DNA of 7,743 nt from Bacillota bacterium (GCA_023415715.1 JAEZJP010000339.1:1-7743), one strand, 5' to 3'. Positions 1 to 6,669 are shown, counted from the stretch's first letter. A program made the numbers and translations. The notes: generated from the sequence alone by a model not told the origin.

Positions 1-32
1 TTCAGGGCGCATACACTCTCTTCGCGCTGCAT
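1..32 (-). CDS. Start of an unidentified gene downstream of ilvE (partial, runs off the left edge)
   Basis: Only the first ten codons are present, reading MQREESVCAL, so the product cannot be named. The ATG at 32-30 is preceded on the minus strand by GGGGAGG (46-40) with a 7-base spacer, which is as good as the sites used by the other genes here. The start lies 25 bases after the ilvE stop codon with no terminator between, so it is probably co-transcribed with ilvE. A second ATG a few bases upstream (in the GGATGGGG stretch) is in another frame and lacks a well placed ribosome binding site. Confidence 0.5.
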   Translation of the reverse strand, partial: MQREESVCAL

Positions 33-57
33 GGCCGAACCTCCCCATCCTATCCAA

Positions 58-1131
58 TTAATCCGGGAGCTTGACCACCCATCCAAACGGATCGGGCTCC
101 TGCCCCAACTGAATACCTGTCAGCGTATCGTAGAGCCGGCGCGTAACGCGGCCGATCCCACCGTCGCCCACCGTCGCCTTTTCACCCTTGAAGCACAATT
201 CACCCACAGGCGAAACCACCGCCGCCGTTCCTGTGCCAAAGGCTTCCGTCAGCTTTCCAGACTTTACGTCATTGAAAATATCCTCAATGGCCAGACGCCC
301 TTCCTCCACCTTGTATCCCAGGTAAGACGCCAGCTTTAAAACGCTGTCCCTGGTGATGCCGGGAAGAATGCTGCCGGAAAGAGCCGGTGTTACCACCTTG
401 TCGCCGTAAACAAACATCATGTTCATGGCGCCTACTTCTTCCACATACTTGCGCTCCACGCCATCGAGCCACAGAACCTGTACATAGCCCTTCTTTTCGG
501 CCATTTCCGCAGCCAGTATGGATGCCGCATAGTTGCCCGCCGCTTTGGCATGGCCCACGCCGCCGCGCACGGCCCGGACGAATTCATCCTCCACATAGAT
601 GCCTACGGGTGCAAGCCCGCCTGGATAATAAGCCCCGCTGGGCGCCAGGATGATGGCGAAGCGGTACGTCTTGGAGGCATGCACCCCCAGGAACGGATCC
701 GTCGCGATAATAAATGGACGGATATATAATGACGTTCCCTGTGTATGGGGTACCCATTCTTTTTCCAATTGAAGCAATTGAATCAGGCCGGCCATGCAAA
801 GATCGATATCCAGCTGAGGCATGCACATGCGCTCGGCGGAACGATTCATCCGAAGGAAGTTATCCCTTGGCCGGAAAAGCTGCAGACCGCCATCCTTTGC
901 GTGATAGCATTTGGTTCCCTCGAAAATCGCCTGGCCATAATGCAGAACCATCGATGCGGGATCCATGGCAAAGGGGCCGTATGGAACAATCCTCGCATTG
1001 TGCCACCCCACATCAGGCGCATAATCGAGCAAAAACATATGGTCCGTAAAAAGTTTGCCAAATCCCAAATTGCTTTCGTCTGCCGGCTTGGCCTTCTTTT
1101 CCTTGGCCAGCGTTACCTTGATTTCCTGCAT
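58..1131 (-). CDS. ilvE: Branched-chain amino acid aminotransferase (class IV PLP enzyme)
   Basis: This 357-residue cytoplasmic enzyme should interconvert leucine, isoleucine and valine with their 2-keto acids, using 2-oxoglutarate/glutamate and pyridoxal phosphate. It is the last step of branched-chain amino acid synthesis and the first of breakdown. Visible landmarks are LHYGQAIFEG (63-72), the PLP-lysine segment GGVGHAKAAGNYAAS with K196, the EEVGAMNMMFV block (231-241), the phosphate-binding LPGITRDSVL (256-265) and the GTGTAAVVSP loop (299-308). Length and motifs fit the longer bacterial/eukaryotic-type BCAT family, as in the B. subtilis ilvA/ilvK-type enzymes. The ATG at 1131 was chosen because GGAGG (1142-1138) sits 6 bases before it and the family match begins just after; the frame stays open for 20 more codons upstream without a ribosome site. 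Family assignment is secure; substrate range is inferred. Confidence 0.95.
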   Translation of the reverse strand: MQEIKVTLAKEKKAKPADESNLGFGKLFTDHMFLLDYAPDVGWHNARIVPYGPFAMDPASMVLHYGQAIFEGTKCYHAKDGGLQLFRPRDNFLRMNRSAERMCMPQLDIDLCMAGLIQLLQLEKEWVPHTQGTSLYIRPFIIATDPFLGVHASKTYRFAIILAPSGAYYPGGLAPVGIYVEDEFVRAVRGGVGHAKAAGNYAASILAAEMAEKKGYVQVLWLDGVERKYVEEVGAMNMMFVYGDKVVTPALSGSILPGITRDSVLKLASYLGYKVEEGRLAIEDIFNDVKSGKLTEAFGTGTAAVVSPVGELCFKGEKATVGDGGIGRVTRRLYDTLTGIQLGQEPDPFGWVVKLPD

Positions 1132-1137
1132 GCGGTG

Positions 1138-1142
1138 CCTCC
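1138..1142 (-). promoter_or_regulatory. Ribosome binding site of ilvE
   Basis: GGAGG on the minus strand, 6 bases before the ATG at 1131. It decides the start codon against the longer open frame reaching 1191. Confidence 0.85.
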
Positions 1143-1210
1143 ATTCTTCCGTACAACCAGCGTATAAACGCCTTCTTAAGCACAGCAACAAAAATAGTTA
1201 CCGATGATTT

Positions 1211-1238
1211 ATTATACAAGGTTGATAGTGTGTGTCAA
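1211..1238 (-). promoter_or_regulatory. Consensus sigma-A promoter of ilvE
   Basis: On the minus strand a perfect -35 TTGACA (1238-1233) and a perfect -10 TATAAT (1216-1211) are separated by 16 bases. Transcription should start near 1204, giving a leader of about 73 bases before the ilvE ATG. That leader is too short for a T-box and shows only a small GCGT/ACGC hairpin. A second TTGACA lies 17 bases further upstream but has no matching -10. Confidence 0.85.
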
Positions 1239-1435
1239 GCTTTTTCCCCTGTCAATTTGGGGCAATTGTAAGCATTTTTCCGATGAAATGGAAAGGCGTA
1301 CGGACTACATGCGGCACCCTTAAGGGAACATGCCTTGCAGATTTGTTTAGAAACAAGGTGACTGCAGTCTTTCCGCCATAAACCATTACGTCCTTCCCTC
1401 GAACTTCCCTGGATGAAATTTCACCGTTCCCTTTC
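1239..1435. other. Intergenic region with clustered palindromes between ilvE and the EamA gene
   Basis: The 377 bases between the two divergent start codons hold no supportable gene. Between the two promoters are three perfect palindromes close together: CCCTTAAGGG (1317-1326), TTGTTT-AG-AAACAA (1343-1356) and GACTGCAGTC (1360-1369). A weaker inverted repeat TTTCC/GGAAA lies at 1277-1294. They sit more than 60 bases upstream of both promoters, so they could be operator sites for one or both sides, or remnants of a lost element. Their role is unknown. Confidence 0.45.
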
Positions 1436-1464
1436 TTGTTCTTTGATGCCGGGGCTGTTATAAT
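1436..1464 (+). promoter_or_regulatory. Extended -10 promoter of the transporter operon
   Basis: A perfect TATAAT (1459-1464) is preceded by TG one base upstream (1456-1457), making a TGnTATAAT extended -10. A weak -35 TTGTTC (1436-1441) lies 17 bases upstream, which is typical because extended -10 promoters tolerate a poor -35. Transcription should begin near 1471, giving a leader of about 38 bases before the EamA-family gene. Confidence 0.75.
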
Positions 1465-1508
1465 GAGGAAAACATCATATATTAACCTATTTCTGACGGA
1501 GAGTTTGT

Positions 1509-1925
1509 ATGTGGATCGTATACGCCATTCTATCCGCAGTGTTCGCTTCCCTGACCGCCATACTTTCCAAAATCGGTATTGCCGGCATCAATTCCAATCT
1601 TTCCACAGCTATCCGCACGGTGGTGGTAGTCATTATGGCATGGGCCGTTGTTTTTATCACCGGTCAGCACCGGGGCCTTGCCGACGTCACCGGGCGCAAC
1701 CTTTTGTTTCTTGTCCTCTCAGGGATCGCCACCGGGCTGTCATGGCTTTTTTACTTCAAAGCGCTGCAGATGGGCGATGTGAGCATGGTGGTACCCATTG
1801 ACAAGTTCAGCGTGGTGATCACCATGGTGCTGGCCTTTATCTTCCTTAAAGAGTCGCCCTCCTTGAAAACCATTCTTGGCGGCGGACTGATCACCGCCGG
1901 CACCATTGTTCTTATCCTGAAATAA
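1509..1925 (+). CDS. Single-domain EamA/DMT-superfamily membrane transporter
   Basis: This 138-residue integral membrane protein has five predicted transmembrane helices (about 1-20, 32-52, 65-84, 92-113 and 120-137) and one EamA domain. The block around residues 85-115, with ALQMGDVSMVVPIDKFSVV followed by FIFLKES, is the family hallmark. Most EamA transporters are about 300 residues with two such domains in tandem; a half-size form is expected to pair as a dimer to make the 10-helix transporter. The substrate cannot be read from sequence; drug, amino acid or sugar metabolite export all occur in the superfamily. GGAG (1498-1501) lies 7 bases before the ATG. The stop is 19 bases before the UMF1 gene and both share one promoter, so they are likely one operon. 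Confidence 0.88.
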   Translation: MWIVYAILSAVFASLTAILSKIGIAGINSNLSTAIRTVVVVIMAWAVVFITGQHRGLADVTGRNLLFLVLSGIATGLSWLFYFKALQMGDVSMVVPIDKFSVVITMVLAFIFLKESPSLKTILGGGLITAGTIVLILK

Positions 1926-1928
1926 AAC

Positions 1929-1935
1929 GGGGAGG
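1929..1935 (+). promoter_or_regulatory. Ribosome binding site of the UMF1 transporter gene
   Basis: GGGGAGG lies 9 bases before the ATG at 1945 but only 3 bases before an in-frame TTG at 1939. The spacing favours the ATG. Confidence 0.8.
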
Positions 1936-1944
1936 CAATTGAAA

Positions 1945-3219
1945 ATGCTCCGGAAATTCACAAAGGAAGAAAAAGGCTGGATCATGTATGACTGGGCCAA
2001 CTCCGCCTTTGCCGCCATCATCCTTGCCATTGTTCTGCCGCCATTTTTCGACAAGATGGCACCGAGTGACGCAGGCCCCTGGTGGGGCTATGCCACCAGC
2101 ATCGCTTCCCTGGTCGGCGCTCTGACCGCGCCTTTTCTTGGCACGCTGGGCGATTACAAGGGTTATAAAATGCGGCTGTTTACCGTCTTCGCACTCTTGG
2201 GGGCTGCGGCAACAGCGCTTCTGGCCTTCACAAAAAACTGGCAGCTTATGCTTATGCTCTACATCCTTGGCTCCATAGGCTTTAACGCATCCTGTGTGTT
2301 CTATGACGGCTTTCTGCCGGATGTGACGACGGAAGACCGCATGGATATGGTATCCAGCTATGGCTATGGCATGGGCTATATCGGAGGCAGCACCATTCCC
2401 CTTTTGATCGCTCTGGCGCTTATCATGTTTGGCGATAAAATTGGCATTCCGGGAGACATGGCATGCCAGATATCCTTTTTCATCACAGCCGTTTGGTGGA
2501 TCGTGTTCACCATTCCCATGTGGCGGTCGGTAAAGCAAAGGCATTACGTTAATCAGCGCGGCAGCCTGGTCAAACAAACCCTTTCCAGATTGACTTCCGT
2601 CGCCCGCCGGATACTTACCAACAAGGCCGTTCTTTTGTTCCTGCTGGCATATTTCTTTTACATCGACGGCGTTGGCACCATCATCCACATGGCATCCATC
2701 TTTGGAAGCAGCATGGGTCTTGGGCAGACGGAACTCATCATCATCCTGCTGGTGGTTCAGCTGGTAGCCTTTCCATGTGCCATATTCTACGGGCTGCTGG
2801 CCCGCAAATGGAGCGTCAGGACCATGCTGCTCACCGGCATAATCACCTATTTGGTAATCTGCGCGGTGGCCATGTTCCTGGAACCCTTGAGGGCTCTTGG
2901 CAAGACGCCGCTGCTGCTGGGCTTCATGGCGCTGGCGGTGCTGGTGGGCACCGCCCAGGGCGGCATCCAGGCGCTCAGCCGAAGCTTTTTCGGGAAGCTG
3001 GTACCCCCGGAATCCGCCAATGAGTTTTTCGGTTTCTACGATATCTTCGGCAAGTTTTCCGCTGTGCTTGGCCCCTTCCTGTTCGGTTTGGTATGGGACG
3101 CCACACAAAAATCTTACCTGGGTGTGATTCCGGTACTGATGATGTTCATCGTAGGCGGCGGGCTGTTTTTGATGGTGCCCAAGCATATTGAAAAATTGAC
3201 CTCATCCCGGCAGGAATGA
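1945..3219 (+). CDS. MFS transporter of the UMF1 / Atg22-like family
   Basis: This 424-residue polytopic membrane protein belongs to the UMF1 branch of the major facilitator superfamily, related to the yeast vacuolar effluxer Atg22. The N-terminal signature KEEKGWIMYDWANSAFA (7-23) is diagnostic. GDYKGYKMR (69-77) stands where MFS motif A lies between helices 2 and 3, and ALSRSFFGKLVPPESANEFFG with FYDIFGKF (343-371) is the second conserved family block. About 12 hydrophobic segments are visible, with a basic central loop at about 192-227 between the two six-helix halves. Yeast Atg22 exports amino acids from the vacuole; bacterial members mostly have no proven substrate, so amino-acid or metabolite efflux is an inference. 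It is complete, lies 19 bases after the EamA gene, and ends just before a strong terminator. Confidence 0.92.
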   Translation: MLRKFTKEEKGWIMYDWANSAFAAIILAIVLPPFFDKMAPSDAGPWWGYATSIASLVGALTAPFLGTLGDYKGYKMRLFTVFALLGAAATALLAFTKNWQLMLMLYILGSIGFNASCVFYDGFLPDVTTEDRMDMVSSYGYGMGYIGGSTIPLLIALALIMFGDKIGIPGDMACQISFFITAVWWIVFTIPMWRSVKQRHYVNQRGSLVKQTLSRLTSVARRILTNKAVLLFLLAYFFYIDGVGTIIHMASIFGSSMGLGQTELIIILLVVQLVAFPCAIFYGLLARKWSVRTMLLTGIITYLVICAVAMFLEPLRALGKTPLLLGFMALAVLVGTAQGGIQALSRSFFGKLVPPESANEFFGFYDIFGKFSAVLGPFLFGLVWDATQKSYLGVIPVLMMFIVGGGLFLMVPKHIEKLTSSRQE

Positions 3220-3233
3220 TTTTCGGCCGAATA

Positions 3234-3264
3234 AAAAGCGCCGGATCAAGCTTCCGGCGCTTTT
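3234..3264. terminator. Bidirectional rho-independent terminator
   Basis: A perfect 12-bp stem is formed by AAAAGCGCCGGA (3234-3245) and TCCGGCGCTTTT (3253-3264) around a 7-base loop. A T run follows the stem on both strands: TTTT at 3261-3264 on plus, five Ts at 3237-3233 on minus. It starts 15 bases after the UMF1 stop and ends one base before the dehydrogenase stop, so it can end transcription of both convergent genes. Confidence 0.93.
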
Positions 3265-3265
3265 A

Positions 3266-4225
3266 TCATGCGTAAATTTCAGGATTCACCACATTGGGCG
3301 GCCGCCTGCCCGACAGCGCTTCCAGGATGCGGATGCAGGCGTCATTGGCCATGGCGTTCCGGGCCTCCAGCGTATTGGTGCCTATGTGAGGCGTGAGCAC
3401 CACTCTGTCAAGCAACAGAAGATCTTCGGGAATGTGAGGCTCATGTGGAAATACATCCAACCCGGCGGCAAAAAGCTTATCTTCCCTAATCATTGCAGCC
3501 AGCGCATGATAATCCACAATGGCGCCTCTGGCTGTGTTGATAAGGATAGCCGTAGGCTTCAATAAGGAAAGGCGTTCGGCGGACAAGAGATTGTTCGTCT
3601 CCTTGGTCAGCGGACAATGAATGCTGATGATGTCAGATTGTTCAAGCAGCGCATCGAGGGGCAGGTATTCCGCGCCCTGCTCCTTATCCTTAAAAAGCCT
3701 CCGGCGGTTATGGTACACCACCCGCATGTTCATCAGCCGGCCAAACTGCGCCACAACGTTTCCTATATTTCCAAGGCCGATAATGCCAAGCGTGCGCCCG
3801 GCAAGACCTAGGCCCATAAACCGGCCCATGCCAAAGAGCGTTTCCGGCTGAACACTTCGCAGTTTTCTATCCAGCTCGCCGATCCGCCGGACACAGGAAA
3901 GCATGAGTCCGATTGCGATTTCCGCGGTAGGCTGTGCGGTGCTTTCCGGGCAGTTGGTGACGGGGATCCCGCGGCGTGTGGCGGCTGCCACATCGATTCT
4001 GTCATATCCTGCGCCATAGTTGCTGATGATTTTAAGTTTCGGTGCCGCATCGATCATTTCTGCGCTCACAGCCCCGCAGGCCAGCACCGCATCAGCCGTC
4101 ATAAGCAGCGGAAACAATTCCTCCCGCGAATATGCATGACCAAACTCCGGGCAGGATACCCGGTGGCCGTTTAGCATGGAAAAGGCACCGGACGGTATGC
4201 CGTGGGTAACAACAATCTCAGCCAT
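3266..4225 (-). CDS. D-isomer-specific 2-hydroxyacid dehydrogenase (hydroxypyruvate/glyoxylate/2-ketogluconate reductase-like)
   Basis: This 319-residue cytoplasmic oxidoreductase should reduce a 2-keto acid to the D-2-hydroxy acid with NAD(P)H. It has the split catalytic domain and central Rossmann fold of the family: GIIGLGNIG with GxGxxG at 150-155, catalytic Arg in TARGAIVD (R233), Glu in the HEP of DVFPHEP (E262) and His in LTPHIG (H280). The early block SNYGAGYDRIDV (68-79) is also typical. At the end of the second Rossmann strand the sequence is YHNRRR (171-176), with arginines rather than Asp, which suggests NADPH preference. The exact substrate is not readable. The ATG at 4225 was preferred: an upstream GTG at 4252 would lie about at the predicted transcription start and has no ribosome site, although AGGAG is a rather long 12 bases before the ATG. 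Single-gene unit, convergent with the UMF1 gene. Confidence 0.92.
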   Translation of the reverse strand: MAEIVVTHGIPSGAFSMLNGHRVSCPEFGHAYSREELFPLLMTADAVLACGAVSAEMIDAAPKLKIISNYGAGYDRIDVAAATRRGIPVTNCPESTAQPTAEIAIGLMLSCVRRIGELDRKLRSVQPETLFGMGRFMGLGLAGRTLGIIGLGNIGNVVAQFGRLMNMRVVYHNRRRLFKDKEQGAEYLPLDALLEQSDIISIHCPLTKETNNLLSAERLSLLKPTAILINTARGAIVDYHALAAMIREDKLFAAGLDVFPHEPHIPEDLLLLDRVVLTPHIGTNTLEARNAMANDACIRILEALSGRRPPNVVNPEIYA

Positions 4226-4237
4226 AATGCGTAAATT

Positions 4238-4242
4238 CTCCT
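4238..4242 (-). promoter_or_regulatory. Ribosome binding site of the dehydrogenase gene
   Basis: AGGAG on the minus strand, 12 bases before the ATG at 4225. The spacing is long, but it is the only candidate in the short leader and lies downstream of the alternative GTG at 4252, so it supports the shorter protein. Confidence 0.6.
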
Positions 4243-4260
4243 TTGTCTGCACTGCCGTCC

Positions 4261-4289
4261 ATTATAGCAGACGGTACTATGAAGGGCAA
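4261..4289 (-). promoter_or_regulatory. Promoter of the dehydrogenase gene
   Basis: On the minus strand TTGCCC (4289-4284) and a perfect TATAAT (4266-4261) are separated by 17 bases. Transcription should start near 4254, giving a leader of about 30 bases before the ATG at 4225. Confidence 0.7.
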
Positions 4290-4340
4290 GGTTTTCCATG
4301 TCCGTTCGAAAGGCAGATCTTGTTCCATTACATTCGCCTA

Positions 4341-4397
4341 TTGACAGGATATCCTTTTATATAATATTTGGTTATTTCGTAAAGTATCGAGTATATA
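4341..4397 (+). promoter_or_regulatory. Probable promoter region of the 4-TM membrane protein gene (exact elements unclear)
   Basis: A perfect TTGACA (4341-4346) and a perfect TATAAT (4360-4365) are present but only 13 bases apart, too close for a normal sigma-A promoter. Overlapping alternatives are TAATAT at 4362 (15-base spacer to TTGACA) or TTGGTT (4368-4373) with TATATA (4392-4397) at 18 bases. The region is AT-rich and is followed by a perfect TGACGTCA palindrome (4414-4421), which may be an operator. A promoter here is likely, because the upstream gene points the other way. Confidence 0.4.
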
Positions 4398-4452
4398 TAT
4401 TAACACACGGTTCTGACGTCAATTGAATATGCTGCCGGCAGGAGGAGAATTT

Positions 4453-5082
4453 ATGAATTTGCCAAGCTTGCTCACAATCTTTGTTACAACGCTTCTTTTC
4501 ATCCTGACCTTGCTGGTCTTCCCGTTATGGGCAGGAATCCAAGCCTGGAGAAAGGGAAAACATATGGCGGCTGCTATCATCTATTGTACCATGCCGATTC
4601 CTTTTGTGTCTGTCCCGGCAGCCCTCATCGCATTTTTTGCATACAGGCTTTATGCCCCAAACCTGGATGTCTCCCCCAGCTTAACAAGCTATATTGGCTG
4701 CGGGCCTGCATTTTGCGGCGCAACGGACAGGTGCGATGACGGCTCATTCATTACCACCCAATGGCTGCGCTTCTTCTTCATTCCCCTGGTACCCATCCAG
4801 TCATACAGGGTTTCCTATGGCGGAAGAAGCTCAAACTTTCAGGGCGTCGTAATCACCGAAACGAAGCAATACTATATTAAGCAGCATCTGAAATTGAATA
4901 TGAGCCATGTTTCGAGGACTTACGGGCTGATCGTCTCTTTTTTCCTCGTAATCCTTATGCTCATGACAATCATGCTAAATGGCCAATCCCAGGCAAACCT
5001 ATTGCCGCTTAACAATGGAATACTTTGCGCAACTCTTGTCGCATACCTGATCATTGGGTATAGAACTTTGAAAGCCAGATAG
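4453..5082 (+). CDS. Four-helix membrane protein of unknown function with a Cys-containing extramembrane domain
   Basis: I cannot give this 209-residue protein a function. Two hydrophobic helices at the N-terminus (about 5-27 and 38-63) and two at the C-terminus (about 157-176 and 188-203) flank a polar domain of about 90 residues. That domain begins with IGCGPAFCGATDRCDDGSF (81-99), carrying Cys83, Cys88 and Cys94, and continues TTQWLRFFFIPLVPIQSYRV (101-120). The pattern G-x-G...DGSf.TT.W...FfiPl.P..SyrV is one I recall from uncharacterised membrane proteins, in which the cysteines are not always present. The ATG at 4453 follows AGGAGGAG (4440-4447) at ideal spacing; an in-frame TTG at 4423 and ATG at 4429 lie upstream of that site and are less likely. 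The next gene starts 109 bases downstream on the same strand without an obvious promoter or terminator between. Confidence 0.8.
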   Translation: MNLPSLLTIFVTTLLFILTLLVFPLWAGIQAWRKGKHMAAAIIYCTMPIPFVSVPAALIAFFAYRLYAPNLDVSPSLTSYIGCGPAFCGATDRCDDGSFITTQWLRFFFIPLVPIQSYRVSYGGRSSNFQGVVITETKQYYIKQHLKLNMSHVSRTYGLIVSFFLVILMLMTIMLNGQSQANLLPLNNGILCATLVAYLIIGYRTLKAR

Positions 5083-5175
5083 ATACTTTGATCGAGCTGT
5101 TCTTTCCTGGTCACGCTTGCACATCCGCTTCCTCCTTTCCTCATTATCAGCGACCCGCCTGGGCATACTGGCGCA

Positions 5176-5184
5176 AAAGGAGGT
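5176..5184 (+). promoter_or_regulatory. Perfect ribosome binding site of the FAD/Rieske oxidoreductase gene
   Basis: AAAGGAGGT, fully complementary to the 16S rRNA tail, ends 7 bases before the ATG at 5192. It fixes that start against an ATG at 5117 in the same frame, which has no ribosome site. Confidence 0.9.
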
Positions 5185-5191
5185 CGGCGCC

Positions 5192-6559
5192 ATGGACGGG
5201 CATCCCATTTGGCTGACAGAGGAAAGAAATGCATATCCCCCGCTGCGGGGCAGGCAGCAGGCGGATGCCGTGGTGGTCGGCGGCGGGCTGTGCGGTGTCA
5301 CTACCGCATACCTTCTGCAGCTAGGCGGTCTCAACGTTATGCTCCTGGAGGCAGACAGGCTGGGGCACGGCGCTTCCGGCCATACCACGGCAAAGGTAAC
5401 CGTGCAGCACGGCTTGATTTACAGCCAGTTAAAAAAGCAATGGGGCAGGGAGATAGCCCAGGCATATGCAGTCAGTCAGACAGGCGCTTTGAGTGCCATG
5501 GCGGGTTTGGTGGAAGAAAGGCATATCTCCTGCGGCTGGACATGGCAGGACGCATCTCTATGTGCCCTGAACCATGAGGAAGAGCTGCTTTTGGAGATAG
5601 AGGAAGAAGCGGCCCAGGAGGCGGGAGTGAGCGCCTCGCTGAAGGCTGGCAGCGAATGCCCTATACCTGCACGAAAGCTCCTGACCGTGCAGGCCCAGGC
5701 CATGTTTGATCCATACGCTTATTTGTGCGCTCTTGCCGATGCATTTACTGCTATGGGCGGGCGCATACACGAGGAAAGCCGGGTGTTGGCGATAAACACG
5801 CAAAGCGTATCAACAGAAACTGGCTCCGTGCATGCCCCTTTCGTAGTTATCGCCACCCATTTCCCTATCATCAATTTCCCTGGCTGGTACTTTTTGAGGG
5901 CGCGGCAGCAGCGAAGCCATGTAATGGCACTTGATGGCGTACCCTCCTTTCAGGGGATGTACCTGCATATTGCAGAAGGCGGCTTTTCCCTTCGCGGACA
6001 TGGCGGTTTGACGCTGCTTGGCGCTTTTGATTATACCTGCGGAACGCATACGGACACGGACCATGAAGAACTCCTGCGCCGCAAAACCTCCGCATTCTTT
6101 CCCGATGCACATCCTATTGCCGCCTGGCACAGCCAGGACCTGATGAGCGCTGACGGCCTGCCCTTCATAGGCCCTTACAGCCCAAGAACGCCCAACCATT
6201 TCGTGGCAGCCGGTTTTTCCAAGTGGGGCATGACAAACAGCATGGCGGCCGCCCAGGCCGTCAGCGCGCGCATTCTGGGTGAGCCGCTGCCCGAATCGGA
6301 AATATTTGATCCGGCCCGCACGATCAAACACAGTGCATTCCCTGTGCTGTCCATCCTTGCAAAAACGTCTGCCTCCTACCTTTCCGGCCTGCCCCGGAAA
6401 AGCGCGCCCCGCTGCCCGCATATGGGGTGCAAGCTGAAATATGTGGATGCTACCGCAAGCTGGGATTGCCCTTGCCACGGCTCACGGTTCGACAGCATCG
6501 GACGGGTCAAAAACGGACCTTCAGTGCGGCCTGCCTCCATCAGAAACAAAAACCGGTAA
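5192..6559 (+). CDS. FAD-dependent oxidoreductase with C-terminal Rieske [2Fe-2S] motif (YhfW-like)
   Basis: This 455-residue protein joins a D-amino-acid-oxidase-type (DAO) FAD domain to a Rieske iron-sulfur motif. The FAD dinucleotide-binding motif is ADAVVVGGGLCG (24-35, GxGxxG at 30-35), followed by GHGASGHTTAKVT (58-70), a typical DAO-family block; SADGLPFIGPYS (319-330) is the C-terminal FAD contact. The Rieske ligands are CPHMGC (C408, H410) and CPCHGSRF (C426, H429). It should pass electrons between FAD and the cluster in the cytoplasm; no signal peptide is present. The substrate is unknown, as for B. subtilis YhfW. The Rieske part is compact: the strands that normally precede the first cluster loop are missing, and only about 50 residues follow the FAD domain's end. 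It may be co-transcribed with the membrane protein upstream. Confidence 0.92.
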   Translation: MDGHPIWLTEERNAYPPLRGRQQADAVVVGGGLCGVTTAYLLQLGGLNVMLLEADRLGHGASGHTTAKVTVQHGLIYSQLKKQWGREIAQAYAVSQTGALSAMAGLVEERHISCGWTWQDASLCALNHEEELLLEIEEEAAQEAGVSASLKAGSECPIPARKLLTVQAQAMFDPYAYLCALADAFTAMGGRIHEESRVLAINTQSVSTETGSVHAPFVVIATHFPIINFPGWYFLRARQQRSHVMALDGVPSFQGMYLHIAEGGFSLRGHGGLTLLGAFDYTCGTHTDTDHEELLRRKTSAFFPDAHPIAAWHSQDLMSADGLPFIGPYSPRTPNHFVAAGFSKWGMTNSMAAAQAVSARILGEPLPESEIFDPARTIKHSAFPVLSILAKTSASYLSGLPRKSAPRCPHMGCKLKYVDATASWDCPCHGSRFDSIGRVKNGPSVRPASIRNKNR

Positions 6560-6657
6560 ACCCAGGATTTGTCTTCCATGGCCCTTTTCTTTTTCAAAAG
6601 TATTTTCCGCATTTCATAAAGAGTCATCCGCAAATTGCAACACATTCGCACGTATTT

Positions 6658-6669
6658 AAAAAATTTTTT
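6658..6669. other. A6T6 tract in the AT-rich gap upstream of the 6837 gene
   Basis: AAAAAATTTTTT is a perfect 12-base palindrome of the kind that bends DNA. It lies within the AT-rich 277-base gap 6560-6836, in which I see no gene and no clear terminator for the preceding oxidoreductase. Confidence 0.5.

Noticed and set aside
1310..1326. On the minus strand AAGGGTGCCGC resembles the conserved T-box sequence AGGGTGG-ACCGCG upstream of ilvE.
   Set aside because: It lacks the middle bases of the motif, lies upstream of the strong ilvE promoter rather than in its leader, and no terminator/antiterminator pair is seen.
1283..1381. A 32-codon plus-strand frame in the ilvE/EamA gap, starting at ATG 1283.
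   Set aside because: No ribosome binding site upstream, no coherent composition, and it overlaps the palindromes.
1912..3186. Long open frame on the minus strand, antisense to the UMF1 transporter.
   Set aside because: Its composition (rich in His, Gln, Gly, Lys) has no family pattern and it lies exactly opposite a clear conserved gene, so it is a shadow of codon use.
5117..5191. A 25-residue N-terminal extension of the FAD/Rieske protein from ATG 5117.
   Set aside because: No ribosome site before it, while AAAGGAGGT sits at ideal distance before ATG 5192, inside the supposed extension.
5810..6478. Open frame on the minus strand opposite the FAD/Rieske gene.
   Set aside because: No recognisable protein pattern, and the plus strand carries unambiguous FAD and Rieske motifs.
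6560..6625. A terminator after the FAD/Rieske gene.
   Set aside because: There are T-rich stretches (CCCTTTTCTTTTT) but no adequate GC-rich stem before them.
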